Origin: Congregibacter sp965660375
GTDB taxonomy: Bacteria; Pseudomonadota; Gammaproteobacteria; Pseudomonadales; Halieaceae
Direction of reading: 5' to 3'
DNA length: 64,000 bases
NCBI RefSeq assembly: GCF_965660375.1
Contig: NZ_CBFHZO010000063.1
Span: 11,838 to 75,837, forward strand
Shown one piece after another: positions 34,017 through 40,880 of the stretch (the first letter of the stretch is position 1; each line of letters opens with the position of its first letter). The position numbers were made by a program, and so were the translations under genes. The notes below the pieces were generated by a model. The model ran no database searches and was not told the DNA's origin. It saw nothing but the letters and a program-made list of their open reading frames with translations.

Positions 34017-34616
34017 CTATCTCCAAGCGAAGAGCGGCTGGTCAAAATGCGCGACGCGCGTGTGGCGACCAAACATGGCGACCTCGCGGAATTGATAAAG
34101 CAGGGCACCGGTGGGCGCATAGATGCGGTCATCGTGAAAATTCATGGACAAGACCTGGCCGTCACTTTCTTCGATGCTCTGGAGATTGGGAGAGTCGCGC
34201 CGGGCGAGCTCCTTAAAGGAAAAGGGCTTTACCAGGTCTACCTCATCAGGGTTGGGTGTAAGTTCCCGCCAGTCTTTGTCTGTCCACACCACCACCGGCG
34301 TAATAACGTAGCCGGAGCGCGTTGCGTAGTCATCCAGCGTTCCGAGCACGTCAGCCGGGCCTGCGCGCAAACCTACCTCTTCGTGCAATTCCCGAAGCGC
34401 AGCTTCGATCGCAGATTCACCCTGATCGTGGCGTCCGCCGGGCAGTGCCCACTGCCGGGAGTGAGCTCGCAGGGAGGCACTCCGCCTGGTTACCACGACC
34501 GCGCTGCGGCCCTCGTCGCGACAGACGGTCAATGTCACCGCCGCAGCGCGCCGTCGCTCCAAAGCCATGCTCCGTTGTTCAAAGCTGTGAAGATGCTTTT
34601 CGAGATAAGGGCGCAA
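34017..34616 (-). CDS. NUDIX hydrolase, CoA pyrophosphatase-like
   Basis: 199 residues. The Nudix box is intact: GGRHDQGESAIEAALRELHE followed by EVGL. The preceding RAHSRQWALPGG is typical of NudL/CoA-ase subfamily members, as is VITPVVVW after the box. The C-terminal extension (about 150-199) is less conserved. It probably hydrolyses CoA or related diphosphates. Its start could be ATG at residue 17. It has no operon partner. Confidence 0.8.
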   Translation of the reverse strand: MRPYLEKHLHSFEQRSMALERRRAAAVTLTVCRDEGRSAVVVTRRSASLRAHSRQWALPGGRHDQGESAIEAALRELHEEVGLRAGPADVLGTLDDYATRSGYVITPVVVWTDKDWRELTPNPDEVDLVKPFSFKELARRDSPNLQSIEESDGQVLSMNFHDDRIYAPTGALLYQFREVAMFGRHTRVAHFDQPLFAWR

Positions 34617-34691
34617 CGAAGCGCTGTGGGTAAATATATCCAGCGGGGAGTTCCTTAGGGTGCTATCACCACCATGGGCCGCGAAAGACCA

Positions 34692-35000
34692 TCATTCGCT
34701 CGCCAACAACTTGTCGAATCGACGCTTGTTGGGGGACGAGACGCTGCGGCTCTCCATAAACCGTTGACGGTGCTTGGTGACCTGCCCGCTGGCACGCTTT
34801 CGCCAGCGCCGAAAACTGGAAGGCTTGAGCTCTCTTCGCATAATGCGGATCACCGACTGCTCATCGAGGCCCGTGCGTTCGCGAATATCATCAAAGCTCA
34901 CGCGATCGGCCCAGGCGGCCCAAATCACCCAGTCGTTGGAATCCGCAGGGGGCTCGGGCTTGCGGGTCTTTGTGTAGGGTCTGTCGCCAGAACGCGCCAT
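34692..35000 (-). CDS. TIGR03643-family protein
   Basis: 102 residues with the family core WVIWAAWADRVSFDDIRERT, then VIRIMRRELKPSSFRRWRKRASGQVTKH. The first part looks like a helix-turn-helix, followed by a basic tail, suggesting nucleic-acid binding. Function is unknown. Its ATG overlaps the preceding SpoIIAA-like stop (TGATG), so it is translationally coupled as third gene of the speB operon. Confidence 0.85.
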   Translation of the reverse strand: MARSGDRPYTKTRKPEPPADSNDWVIWAAWADRVSFDDIRERTGLDEQSVIRIMRRELKPSSFRRWRKRASGQVTKHRQRFMESRSVSSPNKRRFDKLLASE

Positions 35001-35395
35001 CAGGCAGTCGCGGGCGACGATCCGGGGTCATCGCCGTAAGCCAGAAAATTAAACGCCCGCTCCCGCTCTTCGATGGAAAACGCACGCATGTCTATATTGC
35101 GAAACACTTTGTCCTCCCAGCTGATAACGCGCTGCACCCACTGCTTGTCGGTCACCACAGCAATTCTTGCAAACATGCTTAAGCCGAACTCTGAGAAAAA
35201 CTGCATTTTCTCCATGATGGCGTCCAGCTCCACACCGCCAAAGCTCTCGATCTCCTGATACACAGACACCTTGGTATGAGCGTTTAACTTCTCACGCAGT
35301 GCATCCAGGGCTCGCTGCATGTCTTCTTCGGTAACCTTGCCAGAAATGCGCCAGGCCACGGCATCGGCCACGTCGAACTCAATCATCTCCAGCAT
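35000..35395 (-). CDS. SpoIIAA/STAS-like protein (DUF3478 type)
   Basis: 131 residues from ATG 35395, which overlaps the speB stop as TGATG. The frame extends 9 codons upstream inside speB without a ribosome site. The SpoIIAA-like core reads DAVAWRISGKVTEEDMQRALDALREKL, then VSVYQEIESFGGVELDAIMEKMQFF and ARIAVVTDKQWVQRVISWEDK. These proteins bind lipid or other hydrophobic ligands in structural studies; their physiological role is unclear. It is flanked by coupled speB and the TIGR03643 gene. Confidence 0.87.
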   Translation of the reverse strand: MLEMIEFDVADAVAWRISGKVTEEDMQRALDALREKLNAHTKVSVYQEIESFGGVELDAIMEKMQFFSEFGLSMFARIAVVTDKQWVQRVISWEDKVFRNIDMRAFSIEERERAFNFLAYGDDPGSSPATA

Positions 35396-36339
35396 CAGGC
35401 GCTCCTCTCGGCGTAAATGCACAGCATGTTTAACGCCAGGGTTGCCCCCGCCAATGCGGTCACTTCTGACACGTCATACGCGGGGGCCACCTCCACCAGA
35501 TCCATCCCGACGATATTCAGTCCTCCCAGTCCACGAAGAATACGCAGCGCCTGCTGGGTGGAGAGCCCGCCCACTACCGGCGTGCCGGTGCCCGGCGCAA
35601 AGGAGGGATCAAGGCAATCAATATCAAAGGTCAGGTAGCAAGGGTTATCCCCCACGGTCTCGCGGATTTTAGCGATGGCCTCTGAAGCCGTATGGTCGTG
35701 TACCCAGTCAGCGTCATAGACGTTGTACCCATGGGTATCAGGGTTGTGGGTGCGCATACCAAGCTGAATGGAGCGCCCGGGATCCACGGTACCGTCCTGG
35801 GCCGCATGCCAGAACATGGTGCCGTGATCGATACGACCCGCATCGTCTTCCCAGGTGTCCGAATGGGCGTCAAAGTGAATCAGGGACAGGGGCCCGTGTT
35901 TTTCAGCGCAGGCTTTGAGCAGGGGATAGGTAATAAAGTGATCACCGCCCAGGGCCAGTATCGCGGTGTCGCTTTTGAGTATCTCGCGAGCCTGGGATTC
36001 GAGCACCGCAGGAATCTCCGCCGGCAGACCGGGGTCAAAGCCAAAGTCGCCGTAATCCACCACAGAAATGCGGTCAAAGGGGTCATAGCCCCATCCGTTT
36101 ACTGCGGTCTCCCAGGAGAGATTGCTCGAGATACTGCGAATGGCCCGCGGCCCCAGGCGTGTGCCGGAGCGGTTGGTGGTGGCAAGGTCATAGGGAACGC
36201 CCACCACGGCGACATCAATGTTTGCCAGATCCCGGGTGTAGCGGCGGCGCATAAAACTTGTGGCACCGCCGTAGGATGGCTCGACCACAGTGCCGCGATC
36301 GTCTTTGCGGGTAAACGCCAAATCTGAGCTGAACTCCAC
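35395..36339 (-). CDS. speB: agmatinase
   Basis: 314 residues from GTG 36339, chosen because GGAGAG lies 7 nt upstream. The frame continues to an ATG at 36426, but that part has no conserved features. Binuclear Mn motifs of the ureohydrolase family: LALGGDHFITYPLL, IHFDAHSDTWED and FDIDCLDPSFAPGTGTP. It probably hydrolyses agmatine to putrescine and urea. Guanidinobutyrase is an alternative within the same family. First gene of the coupled speB-SpoIIAA-TIGR03643 operon. Confidence 0.88.
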   Translation of the reverse strand: MEFSSDLAFTRKDDRGTVVEPSYGGATSFMRRRYTRDLANIDVAVVGVPYDLATTNRSGTRLGPRAIRSISSNLSWETAVNGWGYDPFDRISVVDYGDFGFDPGLPAEIPAVLESQAREILKSDTAILALGGDHFITYPLLKACAEKHGPLSLIHFDAHSDTWEDDAGRIDHGTMFWHAAQDGTVDPGRSIQLGMRTHNPDTHGYNVYDADWVHDHTASEAIAKIRETVGDNPCYLTFDIDCLDPSFAPGTGTPVVGGLSTQQALRILRGLGGLNIVGMDLVEVAPAYDVSEVTALAGATLALNMLCIYAERSA

Positions 36340-36487
36340 AGTGTGCTCTCCGAAAATGCTTTTCACGAGCTGAGAGCATAGCGCTGTCGCAGCAACAAAG
36401 GGAGCACCCTCACCGATAACTATCAACGCATTTCGCTGGTCTCACCCTCCGCGTAGAATGCACGGAGATTTAAGTCATCGGTGCCCA

Positions 36488-36913
36488 ATGCTTAAGATTT
36501 ACCTCCTGAACATCATGGTGATCGCCATAGCCGTGGTAATCCACTATGAGTTTCTCTACCAGTTCACCATGGTTATGCCGCGCTTGCGCATTCGACATCG
36601 TTTTCGGATTTTGCTGGGCGTGTTTGCGTCCCTTACCGCGCACGCTATCGAAGTGTGGCTCTTTGCTTTGGCCTACTACGCCATGGACAAATCTGAGCGT
36701 TGGGGAGAACTGCAGGGCGATTATGATGGCTCACTGCACAGCAGCGTGTATTTCTCCTTCACCGCCTTCACCACTCTGGGGCTCGGGGATATCACCCCTT
36801 CAGGTAATCTGCGTTATCTCGTGGGATTGGAATCGCTGACAGGTTTTGTGCTGATCACCTGGACGGCTTCATTTTTGTATCTGGAAATGACCCGCTACTG
36901 GGACAGGGATTAA
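36488..36913 (+). CDS. two-TM potassium-channel-like protein
   Basis: 141 residues from ATG 36488 (MLKIYLLN). Three hydrophobic segments are present: an N-terminal one (about 3-25), one at 40-63, and a last at about 112-135, with the pore loop SVYFSFTAFTTLGLGDITP before the last. The selectivity filter is TLGLGD instead of the canonical TVGYGD, seen in some prokaryotic Ion_trans_2 proteins. No RCK domain follows. It probably is an inner-membrane cation channel. It is 18 bp before the acetyltransferase gene. Confidence 0.8.
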   Translation: MLKIYLLNIMVIAIAVVIHYEFLYQFTMVMPRLRIRHRFRILLGVFASLTAHAIEVWLFALAYYAMDKSERWGELQGDYDGSLHSSVYFSFTAFTTLGLGDITPSGNLRYLVGLESLTGFVLITWTASFLYLEMTRYWDRD

Positions 36914-36931
36914 CAGGGAGTCTTTGCATTA

Positions 36932-37429
36932 ATGTTAAACATCCGAAAGATCACACCCGACGATAGCCGCGTCATCCTTAAGTTTATCACCGAGCTGGCA
37001 GTCTATGAGCGTGAGCCGGACGCAGTGTTAGCAACCGAGTCGCATATTGAGAACACTCTATTCTGTGACTCGCCCAAAGCTTTTGGACTGATCTGCGAAC
37101 GGCAGGACGGCGCGGCACCGGGCGAGCCCATCGGTTTTGCGATTTACTTCTTCAACTATTCAACCTGGCTCGGGCAACACGGACTCTACCTTGAGGACCT
37201 GTACGTTACCCCCGAGGCGAGGGGACTGGGCGCAGGCAAGCTACTGTTAAAAAGCCTCGCGCAAATAGCCCTGGACAATGACTGCGGTCGCTATGAGTGG
37301 AACGTGCTGCGCTGGAACACCCCAGCCATCGAGTTTTATGAGGCCTGCGGTGCCAAACCCCTCAGCGAGTGGGTTGGCTATCGCATGGACCGCCCGGCCA
37401 TGGAGGCTTTTGTCGACAGTGGTTCCTAG
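36932..37429 (+). CDS. GNAT N-acetyltransferase, diamine/spermidine acetyltransferase-like
   Basis: 165 residues. The acetyl-CoA site is LYVTPEARGLGAGKLLL. The preceding GFAIYFFNYSTWLGQHGLYLED is characteristic of the SSAT-like subfamily (eukaryotic SAT1/SAT2 and bacterial homologues). The C-terminal half contains NTPAIEFYEACGAKPLSEW. It may acetylate polyamines or thialysine; being near speB is suggestive but it is in a different operon. The end overlaps the DUF1653 stop by 4 bp (convergent). Confidence 0.83.
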   Translation: MLNIRKITPDDSRVILKFITELAVYEREPDAVLATESHIENTLFCDSPKAFGLICERQDGAAPGEPIGFAIYFFNYSTWLGQHGLYLEDLYVTPEARGLGAGKLLLKSLAQIALDNDCGRYEWNVLRWNTPAIEFYEACGAKPLSEWVGYRMDRPAMEAFVDSGS

Positions 37430-37659
37430 CTTTTCTCATCCGGCGGCCCGATCCATGCAAAGCGTGGGCGGGCCTCGCCGTGGACCATGACATCTTCCCG
37501 GAACATCGCCACGGGTCTCACCCAGAGTTCGCGCTCACCGTAGCGAGGCCGATACAAAACCAGGCGCTCTTCGGTCTCTGAATGCAGTACCGATCCCAGG
37601 ACGTCGTATTCTCCGCCTTTGTAATGTCGGTAAAGTCCGGGGGGCGGTGCGTCCATCAT
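37426..37659 (-). CDS. DUF1653 protein
   Basis: 77 residues with the DUF1653 pattern GLYRHYKGGEYDVLGSVLHS, then LVLYRPRYGERELWVRPVAMF. It is a small SH3-like beta protein of unknown function. The start overlaps the stop of a small upstream ORF (ATGA), indicating translational coupling. Confidence 0.88.
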   Translation of the reverse strand: MMDAPPPGLYRHYKGGEYDVLGSVLHSETEERLVLYRPRYGERELWVRPVAMFREDVMVHGEARPRFAWIGPPDEKS

Positions 37660-37754
37660 CGGTTGGCCTTTTTCAATTCGCTGGCGGGCTGAAGGACCTC
37701 CTGTCCATCGGCCCGCTTCCAGCGCACTTTGGTATCGGGGACAAAGTACTCCAT
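37656..37754 (-). CDS. 32-residue small ORF coupled to the DUF1653 gene
   Basis: ATG 37754 is preceded by GGAGAG at 9 nt. The product begins MEYFVPDTKVRWKRADGQ, and its TGA overlaps the DUF1653 ATG (ATGA). The frame stays open upstream to 38024, but that extension is Lys/Arg-rich, lacks a ribosome site and runs through a hairpin, so it is not favoured. No family is recognised. Confidence 0.45.
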   Translation of the reverse strand: MEYFVPDTKVRWKRADGQEVLQPASELKKANR

Positions 37755-37890
37755 TGCGCTTAGCTCTCCAAATCTCACGGGCTGTGAACCCGTAATCTGT
37801 ATGCCATAGGCTCGCACCCGTCTTTTTCGAAGCCGGCTCACACCCCGGCGTTCATATTTTGTCTGCTTGCCGGAGGATTTGGTTTGAGTC

Positions 37891-37912
37891 CGGAGCAGTT
37901 TTTTCTGCTCCG
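37891..37912. other. 8-bp inverted repeat with T6 loop
   Basis: CGGAGCAG / CTGCTCCG flank six T residues. There is no T-run beyond the stem on either strand, so it is not a terminator. It lies upstream of the DUF1653 operon and could be an operator or leader structure. Confidence 0.3.
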
Positions 37913-38183
37913 CACACTTACACCCTCTTTTGGCACTTTTAGATGCTTTTTTATCGACTTTGTAAGCAAAAAACAAAACATGCATCTCGTCTTGTTCAGC
38001 GCGACATAGAGAATCGAGGAACAAAAATCAAGTCATCCACTCCCGGAGCGAGCCCCGTAGCAATAATGAAACATGAGCTGACGACGGCGTCGCTGGCTCA
38101 TGTCGGGTTCGCACAGCGCTGCAGCAGCAAGACCGCTGCAGCGGCGAGCACCGAAATTCACGAGAAGTAAGAGGAGCAAATAT

Positions 38184-38738
38184 ATGAGTACCAATGCCAA
38201 ATTTACCGTTCCCGGTTTGAATGCAAAGCAAGCGAACGCAGCAGTACAGGCATTAGACGGACGCATGGTAGCCCTCATTGATCTTGCGTTAACGCTGAAG
38301 CATATCCACTGGAACGTAGTGGGTCCCAATTTTATCGGTGTTCACGAGATGCTGGACCCGCAGGTACAGGCAATAAACGGCATGGTGGATAACATTGCTG
38401 AGCGCATCGCCACCCTCGGGGGCGTGCCCGTAGGCACACCAGGGTCCATCGCCGAGCGAAGAAGCTGGTCAGATTATTCCATCGGCAAAGGCCTTGTGTC
38501 TGAGCATCTCGGCGCACTTGATATGGTTTATTCCGGCGTCAACGAAGGCCATCGCGATGCAATTGCCAAGGCGGCGGAGGTCGATCCGGTATCCGAGGAT
38601 ATGCTGATTGCCCAGCTGGCCGATCTGGAACTGTTCCAGTGGTTCGTCAGGGCGCACCTCGAATCGTCCGATGGTAAGTTGTCCACCGTTGGCGCTTCTT
38701 CAGAACAGGAAGCGGCCAAAAGGGCAGCCAATCACTAA
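38184..38738 (+). CDS. dps: Dps-family DNA-protection ferritin-like protein
   Basis: 184 residues from ATG 38184, preceded by AGAGGAG at 8 nt. The upstream extension to 38100 is rejected. The ferroxidase motif reads HIHWNVVGPNFIGVHEMLD (His42, His54, Asp58), with DNIAERIATLGG after it. The C-terminal helix reads ADLELFQWFVRAHLESSDG. It forms dodecamers that oxidise and store iron and shield DNA in starvation. A strong terminator follows. Confidence 0.95.
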   Translation: MSTNAKFTVPGLNAKQANAAVQALDGRMVALIDLALTLKHIHWNVVGPNFIGVHEMLDPQVQAINGMVDNIAERIATLGGVPVGTPGSIAERRSWSDYSIGKGLVSEHLGALDMVYSGVNEGHRDAIAKAAEVDPVSEDMLIAQLADLELFQWFVRAHLESSDGKLSTVGASSEQEAAKRAANH

Positions 38739-38760
38739 CAGACCCGTTAGCGCTTTTGCA

Positions 38761-38787
38761 GGGGTGGCAGAAATGTCACCCCTTTTT
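38761..38787 (+). terminator. rho-independent terminator after dps
   Basis: A 9-bp stem GGGGTGGCA / TGTCACCCC (one G-T pair) with a GAAA loop is followed by TTTTT. It begins 22 nt after the dps stop. Confidence 0.9.
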
Positions 38788-38953
38788 CGTTCTGCGCCTT
38801 CTCTGTTTACAAAGAAGACTGACAAGCAGCAGCTACCCTGGTTGCGCTGAATCTACGCAAGCGCCCAAAAACAGTAAAACTTGCGTTGAAGTGGCGCAAT
38901 AATGCGGTAAACGTAGTGAATCCCCGGTTCCCGCGGTTTCAACACTACCTATA

Positions 38954-40051
38954 ATGGTCGCCATGCCATTGGACCGCGTCATTGAAGACAAACAACGGCT
39001 GTTCTGGCTCCTGCAACTGGGAGGCTGGAGCAGCTGGGCGGCTACCTTTTACCTTGGCATCCTGGTTTGGGGCGAACCCCCCGACAATTACCTGCTTTAT
39101 CTGCCGATTATTGCAGCAATGGGTATGCTCATTACCCTGGCCCTTCGCTGGATTTACCGCTCGACCTGGGAACGCAACCTGGGAACCCGCGCTTTTGCCA
39201 TTCTTGGGGCCTCCTACTGCGCAGGCGTCGTATGGGTACTGTGTCGCTCGGTGTTGTTTTACAACCTTTACCCTCAGGAGCTGGATAAATTTGAGCAACA
39301 GGGTGGAGCCGGCCTTGCCATGTACTTCAGCAACTCCATCTCTGGGGTTTGGGTCATGCTCGTGTGGAGTGCGCTGTACTTCGGCATCAAATACTACCTC
39401 CTCAGCCAGGAGGAAAAGCAGCGTTATCTAAAAGCCATCTCCATGGCTCAGGAAGCGCAGCTAAAAATGCTCCGCTATCAGCTAAACCCGCACTTCCTGT
39501 TCAACACGCTCAACGCCATCTCTACCCTGATCCTGGATAAAGACACCGAGCTGGCAAACAGCATGGTTATGAAGCTGTCGCGGTTTTTGCGCTACTCCCT
39601 GGACAATGATCCCATGCAGCAGATCACCGTCGCGGAGGAAGTGGAGTCGCTAAAGCTCTATCTGGATATTGAGGAAGTCCGCTTTGGTGAGCGCCTAACC
39701 CTGCACTTCGCCATCAGTGAGTCCGCCGAAAAAGCCCTCATGCCATCGCTGCTGCTGCAGCCGCTGGTTGAGAATTCCATCAAATACGCAGTTTCACGAT
39801 CCATTAATGGAGGCTCCATCGCCGTCTCTGCAACTGTCGAGGACGGCTGTCTGCAGTTAATCGTTGCGGATGACGGGCCGGGCCTGGATCTCCGCCAGGG
39901 CAGGCTGCCCAAAGGGGGTGGTGTGGGACTGGCAAATACCCGGGAGCGTCTTTCACAGATCTATGGCGAAAAGCAGAGCTTTCGTCTGGGCTCCACCGAG
40001 CCTCATGGACTGACCATCACCATCTGTATACCCGTCAGCTATGCTGATTGA
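38954..40051 (+). CDS. LytS/AlgZ-type sensor histidine kinase
   Basis: 365 residues. The N-terminal half has four hydrophobic segments (about 17-35, 47-65, 80-100, 125-150). The His_kinase domain holds LRYQLNPHFLFNTLNAISTL with the phospho-acceptor His. The ATPase part has LQPLVENSIKYAV and ADDGPGLDLRQ, then GVGLANTRERL. The pair with the LytTR regulator starting 19 bp downstream makes a classical LytS/LytR (AlgZ/AlgR) two-component system. The signal sensed is unknown. Confidence 0.92.
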   Translation: MVAMPLDRVIEDKQRLFWLLQLGGWSSWAATFYLGILVWGEPPDNYLLYLPIIAAMGMLITLALRWIYRSTWERNLGTRAFAILGASYCAGVVWVLCRSVLFYNLYPQELDKFEQQGGAGLAMYFSNSISGVWVMLVWSALYFGIKYYLLSQEEKQRYLKAISMAQEAQLKMLRYQLNPHFLFNTLNAISTLILDKDTELANSMVMKLSRFLRYSLDNDPMQQITVAEEVESLKLYLDIEEVRFGERLTLHFAISESAEKALMPSLLLQPLVENSIKYAVSRSINGGSIAVSATVEDGCLQLIVADDGPGLDLRQGRLPKGGGVGLANTRERLSQIYGEKQSFRLGSTEPHGLTITICIPVSYAD

Positions 40052-40070
40052 GCATACCTAGAGAGGATTT

Positions 40071-40880
40071 ATGACAAGCTTATCCGCGATCATTGTTGAC
40101 GATGAACACCTCGCACGACGGGGACTATCGGTGCGTTTGCAGCAACTGCCTGAAGTGGATGTGATTGCTGAGTGCGGCAACGGGCAGGAGGCGCTCCTGG
40201 CTGTGGCCCAGCACAATCCGGACCTCCTTTTTCTGGATATCCAGATGCCCGGGATGGACGGTTTTGAGGTCGTGGAAAAACTCCAGGGCGACGATATGCC
40301 CATGGTGATTTTTGTGACCGCCTATAACGAGTATGCGGTGGATGCCTTCAAGGTTCACGCCATCGACTACGTTCTCAAGCCTATCGAAGACGACCGGCTC
40401 CACGAAGCAGTGCAGCGTGCCATTGCGCACCGCGATCAGGAGAGCAGCACCTCCGGCAAAGAGAAACTCATCAAGCTGCTCATGAGTGTGACGGGAGAGA
40501 GCGCTGCCGGCGTTGAGGCCATGGCAGAAGGCACCAGGAACGAGGATAGCTGGCCGGAGAAAATTACCGTGAAAGACGGCAGTGATATCCAGTTTATCCG
40601 CGTTGCCGATATCGAATGGGTCGACGCCGCCGGTGATTACATGTGCATCCACGCCACGGGCAAAACCCACATCATGCGTATCACCATGAAACAGCTCGAG
40701 GGTATGCTGAATCCCGCGGTATTTTTACGGGTGCACCGCTCCACCATCGTCAACCATCGCTGTGTCACCGGCGCTCAGACACTCAGCAATGGCGAGTACC
40801 TGTTGAATCTTGAGGGTGGAACGCAGTTAAAGGTCAGCCGCAGTTACAAGGACCGCATCCGGGAGTTTCTGGTCAGCTGA
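40071..40880 (+). CDS. LytTR-family response regulator
   Basis: 269 residues. The receiver domain (about 4-120) has acidic pair DDEH, phospho-acceptor Asp in LLFLDIQMPGMDGFEVV and the Lys in DYVLKPIED. A linker leads to a LytTR DNA-binding domain (about 165-268) with FIRVADIEWVDAAGDYMCIH and FLRVHRSTIVN. Partner of the upstream sensor kinase. The 3' end overlaps the convergent selD fusion gene by 8 bp. Confidence 0.93.
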   Translation: MTSLSAIIVDDEHLARRGLSVRLQQLPEVDVIAECGNGQEALLAVAQHNPDLLFLDIQMPGMDGFEVVEKLQGDDMPMVIFVTAYNEYAVDAFKVHAIDYVLKPIEDDRLHEAVQRAIAHRDQESSTSGKEKLIKLLMSVTGESAAGVEAMAEGTRNEDSWPEKITVKDGSDIQFIRVADIEWVDAAGDYMCIHATGKTHIMRITMKQLEGMLNPAVFLRVHRSTIVNHRCVTGAQTLSNGEYLLNLEGGTQLKVSRSYKDRIREFLVS

